DNA from: Cladopsammia gracilis
Taxonomy: Eukaryota; Cnidaria; Anthozoa; Scleractinia; Dendrophylliidae
DNA length: 64,000 nt
Direction of reading: 5' to 3'
Assembly: GCA_022457155.1 (NCBI GenBank)
Contig: JAJGOT010000291.1
Location: 30,001 to 94,000, forward strand
The position numbers were made by a program, and so were the translations under genes. Below are positions 1 to 10,619 of this stretch, piece by piece (positions within the stretch are counted from its first letter, which is position 1; each line of letters starts with the position of its first letter). The notes under the pieces are model-generated. The model made no database searches. It saw nothing but the letters and a program-made list of their open reading frames with translations, and was not told the origin of the DNA.

Positions 1-108
1 CATTTTTCGCTTCTAACGGCCGTCGCTATCAGGAGAATCGAATCCGATTTTTGGACCTCGAACACAAGCAACTGAAACAATTTGGGATCTGTTTTGCGCT
101 GTTCTGCC

Positions 109-323
109 ATGGCACCTCGGCACTCATTTATAGAAGACGTTAGACGTATGGCAGATGTCATCCAAAAAGAAGAAATTTTTAATCGTGTTGGGAACCCGCT
201 ACTCGCTGCGAATTTGGAAGCTACTCTGTTTAAAGGCAAAGGCATACATGTATTTTGTAAATTCGATTTATGGACCAAAGAAAGGAGTTACCCCTGTGGA
301 GAAAGAGGACAATTCTCGACGAG
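109..323 (+). CDS. Possible first coding exon of an unrecognised gene
   Basis: An ATG in strong initiation context (gccATGG) opens 71 codons, beginning MAPRHSFIEDVRRMADV. The frame runs into a consensus splice donor (GAG|GTAAGG at 321-329), and the frame's stop codon is formed by that donor itself, as expected for a real exon end. The peptide is charged and soluble, with no signal peptide and no domain I recognise; GERGQF occurs near its end. No convincing downstream exon was found on this strand before the oppositely oriented channel gene begins. It could equally be an isolated exon, a retro-fragment or chance. Confidence 0.3.
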
Positions 324-704
324 GTAAGGGAAATTTTGACTGTTTTCTTTGTTATTTTATGCACTCCGTTTTGAAATCTATAAAGTCCGAGAAGTGACGC
401 GAAGCGCATGCTCGGCCGCTATGATGTACGGAATTCTGCTCCATTGAGTTTGTACTGACAACTATTTACGTCACAGTGTATTGGCCGCGCACAAATTTGA
501 GCCATTTTTTAGCGCCAACAACCTAACTTCGAGACCATAAAAAAGCGTTTCGCATCGTCTCTAACACTTTAAACCTTTTATTCCAAGGTCTGAAAAGGTG
601 AAACTTTCTATATATCAAAAAATAAATTACATTTCATAGACGCTTTAACAACGTTTTAAGTTGTCTTGAAAATTGAAACAAAATGGCAACATGAAATACC
701 ATAC
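324..704. other. Unassigned stretch left of the duplicated segment
   Basis: No gene is supported here. Similarity to the second copy starts near 643, just left of the last visible exon of the channel gene. The missing 3' exons of that gene (third membrane segment and tail) are not visible between 1 and 704 and are presumed to lie left of the window. Confidence 0.5.
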
Positions 705-979
705 CTTTAAAGGTGTAGTGTAACGTTTGACGATTGAATCTGTTAAAGGATTCTCTAGGCGCCGTCTAAAGCAAAAGTTTTTCTGTAAAAATGTGCAAGT
801 TGTATCTATCTTCATCGCCATCTTGTAAGGGATCTGCGTATGAAGAGCGTTAAAGACTCGTAAGTTCTCATCGTCAGCTTTATCCTGGTAATAGTAATAG
901 GCTTGGAGCCTCTCCATGAAGATGCCATCCACTTCGTCATGTAACAAGGCTTCATATAAATCTTCAAAATCACCGTACA
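705..979 (-). CDS. Left channel gene, exon 5 (S2 lobe)
   Basis: The 275-bp exon starts after a polypyrimidine-AG acceptor (ttatctttag) and ends at AAG|GTATGG. Its first two bases complete the codon split by the preceding exon (C|TG = Leu). It encodes the second ligand-binding lobe, including YGDFEDLYEALLHDEVDGIF, typical of solute-binding-protein type S2 regions, and ends in phase 0. The matching exon in the right copy has the same length and phase. Confidence 0.85.
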
Positions 980-3900
980 CTAAAGATAAAAAAGAAAACC
1001 TGTACAGATCAGAAACAACTATATTATGTTGGGCTCCTACCAACTCTCTGCCCCGGTGGGAGGAGGGGTACTCCCATTTAAAAGGTACGGGGATGCTTGT
1101 CGTCTCGTTTAGAGGTATAAATTATGGATTTTGGTAGCACTTAGGGTGTTCTAGAAGGACAGCCGATATTTTTGGACATAAATGTATCGTTTAGGGTGGC
1201 ACGCGAAGATTTATTGCAATACTTTTATAATCAATTATAAAATGCTCAAGAAAATGCGCGCGCTATGATTGGTTTAAACCGAGTTCATTATAACTCGATA
1301 AAGCATGCGCGTGACGTAAGGTTCATTATAATAAAGAAATAAAGAACGTGCTGAGTGCATTATTGAGTTATATAAGCACGCGGGAATTTTTAAGACCACG
1401 AGAAAAGTGCAGAGAAGTACGTGCCAAAGGCTTCTCGCACTTCTCGAGTGTTCTTAAAAATTCCCGCGTGCTTGAACTCAACAATGCACGAGAAACAATT
1501 TTTTTTTATTTTTTTTATTATGAATTATAAAATGCTCAAGGAAATGCGCGCGCTATGATTGGTCAAACCGAGTTCATTATAACTCGATAAAGCACGCGCG
1601 TGACGTAAGCTTCATTAAAACCGTTTTCATTTTATAAAAGAAATAAAAAAACTTGTTCCTCGTACATTGTTGAGTTATATAAGCAATGGGAATTTTTAAG
1701 AACACTCGAGAAGTGCGAGAAGCACTCGCCTTTGGCTCGTGCTTCTCTGCACTTCTCTCGTGTTCTTAAAAATTCCCGCGTGCTTATATAACTCAATAAT
1801 GCACTCGGCGCGTTTTTTATTTCTTTAATAAAGCCTGGTTACCATATAATCGCAACGATCGCAGCGATCGTTGATTCTTGCGATCCTTGCGATCATTGAG
1901 ACCTCGGGTTTCCACATGATGGCAGCGATCGCAAGGAAACGTCGAGTAGGACTGGATCCGATAAACTTTAAGTGCATTATGGGATACAAGGCTTTGGGGT
2001 GCAATGCTTTCTGGGACATTTTGGATCGCAAGAATCGCTAGAGTGATTTACATATAAAAACCTCTCGATTGCAAGGATCGCAAGGATCACAGAGATAAGC
2101 CTGGTTTCCATATAATCGCAAGGATCGCAGCGATCGCAGAAAAAAGTGTTGTGCGATCCTTGCGATCATATGAAAACCAAAAACTTTGCGATACTTGCGA
2201 TTGCGATCGCAGAGATAAAAAAAAATTCTATCTCTGCGATCCTTACGATCCTTGCGATCGAGAGGTTTTTATACGGAAACCACTTTTGCGATCCTTGCGA
2301 TCCAAAATGTCCTAGAAAGCATTGCACCCCAAAGCCTCGTATCCCATAATGCACTTAAAGTTTATCGGATCCAGGCCTACTCAACGTTTCCTTGCGATCG
2401 CTGCGATCATATCTAGCTTCTCTTCTCCTCCAAGCTAGCTCCTCTTCCTATTCAAAATCTATTTAGCCATGTCTCAGATATACATTCCTACAACACCAGA
2501 TCAGCAACTACTAATAAATTTTATGTCTTCTCGTCTTGAACAACTAAAGAATTCATTTGCCCGATTTGGCGTGCGGCTATGGAATGCTTTACCTGAAAAT
2601 ATCAAAAAAATCTGCCAGTAGAAACTTGTTTAAGAAACAAATACATGAAACGCTCATTAATATTTTCAAACAAGAAAATTTGTATCTTACACCATCTTCA
2701 ATTCTTGAATTAATTAAAAACTTGTAAACTGTACCAATCCTGTAACTACGACCAGTATAGTGTAATCTCTTTCTACTTTCTTTACTGTGAAATGATATAT
2801 ATGAAATAAATCATATATGAACTGCGGAAATGAAATCAAATGAAGAATGATCCTCGCAGTTGTGAACGCAATTTAAGCAAATGCGAAAAGAAGCCTGAAA
2901 AAAAATTCAGGACTTCAACGGGGTTCGAACCCGTGACCTCGCGACACCGGTGCGATGCGATATAACTCAATAATGCACGCGGCGCGTTTTTTATTTCTTT
3001 ATTAATAGATGAAAATATTCGATGAAAAAATCTTTATCATCATTCAAATCACTTGAACTCTTGTTTGTCTGTCTTTTTAGCTCATGGATGATGCAGTCAT
3101 TCCATGGGCTTTCGGAGGCAGTCGAATGGCACTCGCACACACTTACTCACTCACTTACTCGCTCACTCGATTCTCATTAATTTATTCATTAAATTTGGAT
3201 TAAACATTTTTCTCCTACCTCCCCTACTAAGTATTGGTTTTGTCCCAAGAGTCACATGGGCATATGTTTGGCACATTTTAGAGGGTACTAGAAAGGCGTA
3301 CATTTTGGCCCGATGTGATAACATGGAGTAGATGCGATCGAATGTGAAGATCTATCGGAGCCGGAAGATGGGTTGTCATTCAATGGAAAGCTAATAAGCC
3401 CAATAATACTAGCTGCGAAAAATGGACATCGAATTGATAAAGCGACGTTGACAAATATCGACTGTGGTTCATTATTATTTGGACGAATTGACGATTTGTC
3501 TTTTAAAATTGTCCTTTCGATCGGAGGAAGAATGCAACAGGGAATGAATGCTAGAATCGAAGAACCCAACATTAAATGTTGTTAGCGGCTTTTTAATGTA
3601 AGTACATGTAGAAGGTTAAGGAATGTCAATTGCAAATTTTGCATTGAAATATTCTAAATTATGGCACGCACGGAGGGTTGTCTCATAGCAGATGTGTAAT
3701 GTAAATGTACATTTGATAAGCAAGCAAAACACTACATATTATAAACAATCCCACCAAATCCTCTTCTCCTTTTTATTCAACTATCTCTACACTAATCCAA
3801 TTCATCCATGAGCTGGCTCACGGGAACCTTTAATTTGCTTTCGAGTGGTATCTTTTAGGGGTCAAATAAAGCTTGAGCCACGCCCAGATTGGTCTCCTGT

Positions 3901-6900
3901 AGAGGCTTAATTCAAAATTTCCCGTACCTTTCATTTGTGAGGCCCCCCTCCCACCCCCACCCGGGCTCTCTGTCTCATGTCACTGACAAGCAACGTATAT
4001 CAAATTATTATAAACAAAACACTCACGATGAGGTATTGCCCCACTATAACTTGCTTCAGCCTGAGCCTCGCTGTCTTGTGACAATACAGCTACCTGCATA
4101 AGAAATTATCACTAAATCAAAGACAAAAATCATAACTTTATGCAATTCAGCTCGTATTTTTGCGCGAGTCTGCCAAAAATCACAGGACACTACCTAAAAA
4201 AAATTCATATCTTTATAGATTGTAAAATAGGCGTATTTTTGCGCAAACCCACCAAATAGGTGAATGCGAAAGCGAAGGCGAAGGTGGCAGAAAAGGTCTG
4301 GAACGAGTGCGCAAGGATGCATGGGCGCTTGGTGCCTCTTCTCACTAGTATGGGAGTTCGCACTTTTGCCACTAGGGGGGAGGGGGAGGTAAGATGGAAA
4401 ACCGACTGTTTTATGACTGTGTTAGACTTTCCGCGTATGCAGGCAAAAACTTACATCCTGTCCTTCCAATGAATTGAGGAATTCTGGTGAGGAGCTGTGA
4501 GTGAGGGCGGACGTCACTGTAGCAGTAAACATGGCGATAACAATCAGACCAAGAAGGATCCATAACACACCAAACAAACGGCCAATCATCGATCTGGGAG
4601 TTTTGTCACCATATCTACACATAATGAGAAAACGGTTAGCTTCACAAATAGACAGTTAACAGTCCTCGAGCTCCTGAGTTATCCACAGATGTCTCTCTTG
4701 TGTCTTTATAGAAATACGCGTCTATAAAAGGGTAGCGCGAGGACGTTTTTGGATACTGGAATGAGAAATGGGGGAGACTCTAGCTCCCCCGGGACTCTCC
4801 CTCGCTTTCGTCTTTTCTATTTCCCCTCGCGCGCGCCTCCTAAAAGGCACAAGGGATACGACAAGAGACAAGTCACTCAAGCTCTATATATTTCCGAGTG
4901 AAGGTCAAGTTAATGTTCGCTACAAATTTTCTTTTTCCATGACTCCTTATATTGTACTTTACAGAATACTCAAAATTGTCATTTGGCTGATCAACTTCGG
5001 AGAGCGCACTCCAGTAGAAAACTGTCAAGACATATCTACACTAGTATCTACACTAGTAGATAGTTGTGGTAGTATTATTTTTAGTAATAGCAGTATTTTC
5101 CTCTTTTATTTTAACGCACGGCACCATAAGCTTGTAGCTTTAATCACCACCGTGGATACATAAAGTTTATTGTATTGTATTGTATTGTATTGTTTCTGAC
5201 AATGACAAGAACTACTCAAATATTCGACTTTTAGCTTTTAGTACAGGTGTGTTTGAAAGCCTCCTGGAGATAATCTAATAAACATATTGTGTTTTTTTTT
5301 ACCATAACTGCAATATTTCCCGCGTACTCTCATTAGCCGAGAACTATTCTTTATAAGAGTACAAATCATGATTTGACATAATTGATCACGCCACCCGCGT
5401 CTAGCGCGCGGGAGACCAAGTGATTTTGGCTTCAAGAAGAAATTCAGCCGGTTTGGTTTCATGAAAGATAGCTGCTTTCTCTGTCTATTTTCGGCCAATT
5501 GTCGCCGTTTCTAATTAAATATTACATTTGCCATTGATAAAATCCAAAAAATCCACGCTAGTCCGAAGCTTAAACGTTTGGAGCAGAACTTGAGACGGTT
5601 GTGTACTCGAGGACTTCGGTAACCTGGAAAACGTATTCAAGCCGAAAGAGGACGCGAAACGTTACTGCTTCATTTAGCAAACTTTCGTCACTGAGGAAAA
5701 GACTCTCATTGTGAAGTGGAAAGAAAAGTAAATAAACGAATGACTTGAAAGTTTTCTTCACATTCTTGTCTGTGAAATCAAAAGTTTCCGTGATGATCAT
5801 GTTTCAATACACTCGATGTTAAGTTCATTTTTCTGGATTTTGGGCCAAATTCAACGTGATGGTTCCGAGTAAAATGTTTTTGTTATGGTAAAATGCAACT
5901 CAATTTTAGTTCGCCATTATATGTCCTCTGATAAATAATGGTTTGACGCCATAACATGGTGAAAACAGTTGCGGAATTTCTCGCTTCCATATTCTACTAA
6001 TGCACGGAATAATAATATTATGAGCTCTAAAGTAAACTATAAGAATCCGGTGAATTCATCCGGTATAAAAGTTCATTTCCTACCCAACAGTGGTCATGCT
6101 GATAAAAGCCCACCAAAAACCTTCACAAGACCCTCTTGTAAAGGACGAAGGGAATTCTTCGTTTTTCACATGGTATTCCTGCAATACAAATTAATTTGAG
6201 TGACGACGAGTGCATTAAGTTTTCACGCATATTGTCAACTTTCCTTCAGTTGTTCCTCAACGAATTGACTGCTAAAAACATTGATCTACAATATTATCTG
6301 GATAAAATTCAATATGGCGGAAACCATTTCAACGTGATTGTGGAATCAATTTCTGGGAAGTGAAACCCTTCGAGCAATTAGTCAGCTGGCGGAGAAAACA
6401 CAGCAATAACACACTCGGCAATCAATTCAGTTGAACGTGTTGTTTATCAAGTATATGAAAGGGACAACGCATTCATGAAAATGCTATATGCCTTTAATTT
6501 AAGCCTAGTACAGTTTATTCTGACTTGTGCTGCGAAGCAGCAGGGCCCGGTTGTTCGAAAGCCGGTTCACATTAATCCAGGATTTAAACTTAACCGAGGA
6601 TTTCATTTCTCTTGTTAGAAGTGTTTTCAAAAGCTAATTATAAGTTACATGGGAAAACTAGTCAGAGACGAAACTAAAGGGCAAAAATACTTTGTAAAAA
6701 TCTCCATTGATTAATTATTCAACTGGAATCAAAATTGATGCTAACCCTGAGTTAGCTCTCAACCGCTCTTTGAACAACCCGACCCAGAACTGTAAACCAT
6801 AACAAACTAATAGCCACAAACACTGTTCCGGAAATTCTAAGAAAATGATTGCCTAAAACCTCTAGATCTAGGTAATTATACTGGGGAAAACTCTGTCTCT

Positions 6901-7555
6901 CACAGTACGTAACTTGAAGCTTGTTCGTGGTTGTGTTAATGGTGGTATTCCAAAACAAAGATCTCACGATTTTCAAACTTACCAACGCCCAAATAAAAAT
7001 CCCAGCTATTCCGGCTAGAAGAAAGGTCATTGCAAATATGGGCCACGAATCGTAGAGCGCACGCAACACCAAACGCCTGGCTTTCTTGTTGTAGTGATCA
7101 ATGCGACCAATAAGCACATACCCATGTGTCTTGACGATATCGTAAAATGTGTAGCTAATTCCAGAAAACGTCAATAACGTCTCTAGCTTTTCTGTAACAG
7201 GGAAAATTATATCTGCTTGCTCGAGATCTACGTGGAACGAATGTGACTCGGTGTCTACGTCCAAGTTATTTATAATGAGAATAGACGAATTGCCTTGGCA
7301 ACATCGTACAAAACTCTCTTCAATGTAGTCAAACACGATACCATCTGCCAAGACTGTTTCGTTATTATCATCTTCGAGCATCACATACGGTGGAAAGGAT
7401 AGCATTACTGCTGACATATCACCAGTAGGACATCCTGTCATGGGGTCCGTGTTGCCGCCATCATCAGGACAATTGCTGTTCGCCATTGTGTTATTATTCA
7501 CGGTTAAGAAAATTAATGTAAAAATCATCACAAGAAAGGACATTGCCAGTGCCAT
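705..7555 (-). CDS. GluR0-like ionotropic glutamate receptor / K+ channel, left copy (3' partial)
   Basis: Spliced gene with exons 7555-6983, 6178-6084, 4614-4455, 4093-4027 and 979-705, giving 390 codons before the gene leaves the window on the left. The start is the ATG at 7555; an in-frame TAA lies shortly upstream. Domains in order: signal peptide (about 1-25), S1 ligand-binding lobe (about 48-165), M1 (about 170-191), pore loop with WW and TTVGYGD (220-226), M2 (about 236-259), then the S2 lobe. The order S1-M1-pore-M2-S2 is that of ionotropic glutamate receptors. The filter is that of potassium channels, as known in Synechocystis GluR0 and rotifer AvGluR1. Predicted role (inference): a ligand-gated K+ channel of the plasma membrane. 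The third membrane segment and tail should lie left of position 1. Confidence 0.8.
1225..1830. repeat. Two tandem copies of a foldback (hairpin) mini-element
   Basis: Two related units, about 1225-1500 and 1525-1830. Each starts with a leader (aaatgctcaag-aaatgcgcgcgctatgattgg) and then a long imperfect hairpin. Its arms contain gggaatttttaagaacac and the complement gtgttcttaaaaattccc, and are bordered by attgagttatataagcacgc and its complement. A fragment of the same border recurs at 2958-3004. No protein is encoded. The cluster is absent from the corresponding intron of the right-hand gene copy, so it inserted after duplication or was lost there. Confidence 0.7.
1833..2400. repeat. Large inverted repeat rich in GCGATC motifs
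   Basis: Arms of about 107 bp at 1926-2033 and 2294-2399 are near-complementary: both carry ggatcc, ataaactttaagtgcatta, the mirrored gcattgcaccccaaagcct, and fields of cttgcgatcc. The roughly 260-bp centre is itself full of cttgcgatc and gcgatcgc. A direct repeat, gcctggttaccatataatcg and its variant, occurs at 1833 and 2099. It looks like a non-autonomous foldback transposon or nested copies of one; no coding capacity. Confidence 0.65.
2451..2727 (+). pseudogene. C-terminal remnant of a non-LTR retrotransposon reverse transcriptase
   Basis: The reading frame contains NSFARFGVRLWNALPENIK, matching the (F/Y)xRxGxxxWNxLP motif found after the reverse transcriptase domain in LINE-like elements of the CR1/L2 type. 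A frameshift in the A-run at 2604-2610 separates this from the continuing C-terminus (NLFKKQIHETLINIF), which ends at TAA 2725-2727. Only the 3' end is present, so it is a 5'-truncated dead copy. The LINE clade cannot be fixed from this piece. Confidence 0.6.
2811..2957 (-). mobile_element. tRNA-derived SINE fragment, minus strand
   Basis: Read on the minus strand, a B-box-like ggttcgaacc (2922-2931) lies in a TΨC-arm context (cgcgaggtcacgggttcgaa). It is followed by a non-tRNA body with a short self-complementary block (cctgaa-tttttttt-ttcagg). The 5' part (A box, acceptor stem) is missing or replaced at 2957 by the hairpin-element border. It is a SINE remnant, not a tRNA gene. Confidence 0.55.
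3005..4026. other. Intron 4 of the left channel gene (part shared with the right copy)
   Basis: Similar to about 28195-29354 of the right copy. It contains short CACT-type simple repeats near 3141-3170. The right copy carries an extra local tandem duplication of about 183 bp (28501-28860) that corresponds to a single unit here (about 3300-3480). Open frames here are short, unconserved and interrupted between the copies, so none is called as a gene. Confidence 0.6.
4027..4093 (-). CDS. Left channel gene, exon 4 (short linker exon)
   Basis: The 67-bp exon runs from acceptor ttatgcag to donor C|GTGAGT and encodes VAVLSQDSEAQAEASYSGA plus three residues. It starts in phase 0 and leaves one base that joins exon 5. 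Sequence, length and splice sites are conserved at 29355-29421. It belongs to the S2 lobe just after M2. Confidence 0.8.
4455..4614 (-). CDS. Left channel gene, exon 3 (end of selectivity filter and M2)
   Basis: The 160-bp exon runs from acceptor tatgtgtag to donor GAT|GTAAGT. The first base completes the filter glycine (GG|A) and is followed by YGDKTPRSMIGRLFGVLWIL, a hydrophobic M2 segment and the start of S2 (HSSSPEFLNSLEGQD). The intron splits the filter between TTVG and YGD. The right copy has the identical structure. Confidence 0.9.
4615..6083. other. Intron 2 of the left channel gene
   Basis: Partly shared with 30155-30875. It contains a (TATTG)n microsatellite at about 5169-5192. The stretch at about 4730-5440 has no counterpart in the right copy. 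No gene is supported here; the open frames are short and unconserved. Confidence 0.6.
5169..5192. repeat. (TATTG)n microsatellite
   Basis: Four to five tandem TATTG units followed by tttctgac. They lie inside intron 2 of the left channel gene, in the part missing from the right copy. Confidence 0.8.
6084..6178 (-). CDS. Left channel gene, exon 2 (pore loop)
   Basis: The 95-bp exon runs from acceptor tttgtattgcag to donor GG|GTAGGA. It encodes EYHVKNEEFPSSFTRG followed by SCEGFWWAFISMTTV and two bases of the filter glycine. Its phases join exon 1 (phase 0) and exon 3 exactly, giving TTVGYGD across the junction. GFWWAFxSMTTVGYGD is the pore helix and selectivity filter pattern of K+ channels. 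Confidence 0.9.
6752..6982 (-). other. Read-through extension past the exon 1 donor
   Basis: The exon 1 frame stays open for 76 more codons after its splice donor, ending with a hydrophobic stretch (VFVAISLLWFTVLGRVV) and a stop at 6752. In the right copy the same region is shifted out of frame soon after the donor. It is most likely intronic. A retained-intron isoform that lacks the pore is a weaker alternative. Confidence 0.3.
6983..7555 (-). CDS. Left channel gene, exon 1 (signal peptide, S1 lobe, M1)
   Basis: The 573-bp exon starts at ATG 7555 and ends at the perfect donor TTG|GTAAGT. It begins MALAMSFLVMIFTLIFL (signal peptide). S1 then includes VMLSFPPYVML and IIFPVTEKLETLLTFSG, the counterpart of the receptor PLT...FS segment, followed by M1 (WPIFAMTFLLAGIAGIFIWA). 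The usual ligand-binding Arg after PLT is not seen. An out-of-frame ATG at 7563 opens an 11-codon upstream frame overlapping the start. Confidence 0.85.
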
Positions 7556-7904
7556 GTCGACATCCAAGATACTTTAATCTGAACTAAAAAAATAATAAGG
7601 CTCTTAAACACGTTAAATTTAGCAAGTGAGTTACTTCAGTAACTTAAAGGCCCACCGTCACCCAAAAGACGTTGCGGTCGTTTATTTTTGTTTTGAAATG
7701 CTCCATTGTTCATACGTGTGATCTGGTTGGTTGCACGCATTCAAGCGTGAATTTCGTGTTACACAAAATTCAGCACAGAAAGTGATCACGGCGCGCACGG
7801 CATTTTGGGTGAAGGTGGGTCTTTCAAGGTTAATCGTAGCAGATTTCCTGATTCTCAAACCAGGTTAACCAGACCTGAACCCGATGTGCAACAAGGGTGG
7901 TGAC

Positions 7905-8235
7905 TAGAATGGATACTCCAAAATCAGGTTGGACACCTTATTGAAACTTATATAACGGGGTAACTGGTTAGCTTTCAGTTGAGGTTAGGGGTTGCAGTTT
8001 ATATAGTTAAATTTAGAACTAAGCAACTCGAGAAGCTAGGTGGTGCAGTGGTACGGTAGGCTATATAAGCTTAAGCCTAGCTGAGGTCACAGGTTCAATC
8101 TTGAGTGGGGATTTTAGATTTTCTTTTTTACACTTAAAAATTTATTGAAAATAAATTCAAAGTGTCGACATTACGTTATATAATTCTCAACAAGTGTCCG
8201 AGGTGATCCAACCTGATTTTGGAGTATCCATTCTA
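7905..8235. mobile_element. Non-autonomous TIR element containing a tRNA-like SINE
   Basis: Terminal inverted repeats of about 30 bp: tagaatggatactccaaaat at the left and the complement attttggagtatccattcta at the right. Inside, about 8030-8110, lies a tRNA-like stretch with A-box-like tggtgcagtgg and B-box-like ggttcaatc, followed by a T-rich tail. No clear target-site duplication was found. The element is in a block (7900-9200) missing from the right copy, so it probably inserted after duplication. Confidence 0.6.
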
Positions 8236-10611
8236 ATGACGAACGTGATCGGTTTTGAAGGTGCTGCCTGAGCCAACGAAAGATGTCAAACCAAAAGGAT
8301 CACAATAATGGATCCACAGTCCGGATTCGGTGGATATGATAAAAGACTAGTTAAGAAGACCGAAAATGGACAACTTTTGGTATAAAAAATATAAAAATTT
8401 AGTTAAAAAACGTTTCGGTCTCTCGGCTAAATAAAAGACAAGAATTTCATTCAAAAAATCGTATTCATTACAATTAAATTCAGCGGGGTTTCAGAAGTAG
8501 TTTAGCGAACCGAACCGATAATTAAGCAATTACAATTCAACTATTTACCGTTCTAATTTCGACGGAATTGTTAAAAATTAAATCCCTGTGATTTTCGTAT
8601 GTGTTGTATTTCTGGTAAAAGGAAAGTGGGTTGAAATTTAATAAAACAAATTAGTTGTCAAACGGTTGAGTTTAAATAGGAATAAATTGTGAACAAAACA
8701 CGTCCCAGCAAGTCAAAGAACTGGTGAGTAAACAATTCTTAAGCAATACGTCATGGAGTCACGCTCAAATTCCACCCATCTCGTATTTATGTCACGCTAT
8801 GGCCGGCTGTTTTTTATTTGATCGATCTTGTTGATATTGTAAATTTATTCTAAATTCCATCCCGGATTCTCCAAAATGCTTGTATTTAAGTAGTCGTAAC
8901 TCCTTGTAGTAGGCAGTTTCAAGGATTTTAAGCAAAAAAAAAATGCAAAGTTGTGAACTTATGTTTTTTCTAGAAGCACCGAGCCCGTCAGAGAAAAAAT
9001 ATAGACCTGAAATGTAGCCTACTATAGAGTGCTTGGAGCGGACTGTGGAATGTAAATGTGAATGTGGACTAGACTGTGTGTAATAGAGTCTAGATTGTGT
9101 ATTGTGGACTGCTAATATAAAACTCTAAAATGAGAACTATGCTGTGATCTTTGGACAGTTGGCATTTGACATGGATTTTGACCATGATATATCAATCTTC
9201 AGTTTTCAAGGTCGAGTGCGCCCCGGTGTGGCGAAATTAAAATAATCACACGCCTTTGCACTTTAATATTTAGTAAGTCAAATTAATGGCGATAATTTTG
9301 AATAACCGGCGAATCGTAATAATGACCATAATAATTGGCGATGATCAAGAATGATGCAAACAGCGTGTAATAAATAAAAACTGTCCCCTCCCTTGAATAT
9401 CTGAAGATTTCCCTTGCCAATGAACTTTAGTTGAAATTTAGCCGTAAAGTATTTTTCCAACTGCCTGAAAGTAATTTGCATTTGCTATTGAGCAGTCTGT
9501 TAGGGTCTGTTTAATTTCCATTTTTGTTATGACTGCTCCTCGTTCTTATTATTATTAGCAAAGGCCAGTTACTTCAAATAGTTTTTATGAACTTTGGTGC
9601 CATAGAAGTAGCTTGTTGCGAGTTTGACGGTCTTTCTCTAAATACTAAAAAATACTCTAAACAAAAAGCCAAGTTCACAATTAGCACTAGTGTCACAACA
9701 ATAAATCATCATGTTTATGTTGACCATGTTTAAATTAATAATAAAATAACAAAGTTGGTCGCGTTTTCAGTAAAAAAAGAGTTGACATAAAGACATTTTC
9801 AGCCAAAAATTGTCAATTAAATCCCATGAAATCAGCTATCGCTCGCGCTTCTATTCTTTTTAATTCGAGCATTATTAAAAACTTTAAGATGCCATTTACT
9901 AACAGAACTTCTAACATGGCCGAGCGCTGGCAGGTCTCAGTAGCTTCTCGTGCAGGTTTCCAGAGCGTTATTTTTATCCGTCAATACAATTGTCATTAAA
10001 TCAATAAAGGTGTGTTGAGTATCACTCTTTTTCGCGTTTCATTCATACGTACGATAAATGGCACCAAAATGCGAAGAGGAGCCTTAATTAATACCCCGGC
10101 TTTAGAATTAAAGATAAGAAAACCCTCTTCGAAAAATAGATTATAAATACCAACTAACTCACAAGTTTTGATGTGGTCTTGGAATACCCCCCAATGATGA
10201 AGTCGGATGTAGATTTACCTTTAGCTTCAACCGACAGAAATCTTGCAACTCAGTCAGCGTTATCAATACCTAAACTGTGCACCGTACACTCAAGTTCTCA
10301 CTGGTACTTTTTTGTTGTTTTAGCTGTAAAACGGAGTTAAAATCCTGATTCCAAGATGGCTGTTATTGTCAGAATTTTATACGCTGTAGAATGAAGTTTA
10401 CAGATAGAAGGTCGGTAGAGCGGCTTTTAAAAGTATAAATCAATACCATAAACACCTGTCAGTGTCATGATACGCAAATAGAGGGTTCAAAAAGAAAATT
10501 GGAGAAAAATGTTTTTGAATTTCTTGCACTCCCCGCCTGCGGTGGGCTAATGAATTTTTCCGATATTTAGCTTGGTAGCTTATGTCTCATGATCACAGTT
10601 GGGGGATGAAT
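8236..10611. other. Sequence upstream of the left channel gene, no gene seen
   Basis: 8236-9200 is specific to this copy. 9201-10611 matches 32775-34336 of the right copy. Frames are short and not conserved. The segment must include the left gene's upstream region, but no promoter element can be pinned down by eye. Confidence 0.5.
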
Positions 10612-10619
10612 AGGCATAA

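Larger units (their letters stand above)
643..10611. repeat. Segmental duplication, left copy
   Basis: Collinear with 27717-34336 over exons, introns and upstream sequence. Similarity begins at the shared run taacaac-ttttaagttgtc and fades after gcttggtagcttatgtctca (near 10600 here, 34320 in the other copy). This copy is about 3.3 kb longer, mainly from insertions at about 1170-3002 (transposable elements) and about 7900-9200, plus extra sequence around 4730-5440. Both copies have the same orientation, so the arrangement is a tandem duplication separated by about 17 kb of other DNA. Confidence 0.85.

Noticed and set aside
1833..2400. Cyanobacterial HIP1 (GCGATCGC) signature or bacterial contamination
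   Set aside because: The octamers are part of a local inverted repeat embedded in typical eukaryotic repeat DNA inside an intron.
3288..3572. 94-codon minus-strand frame as a further channel exon
   Set aside because: Exon phases already join 4027 to 979 directly, and the frame is not conserved intact in the right copy.
6752..7567. Continuous 271-codon gene starting at 7567
   Set aside because: The codon at 7567 is TTG, and the frame crosses a perfect GTAAGT donor at 6982 conserved in the other copy. The spliced model restores the pore loop.
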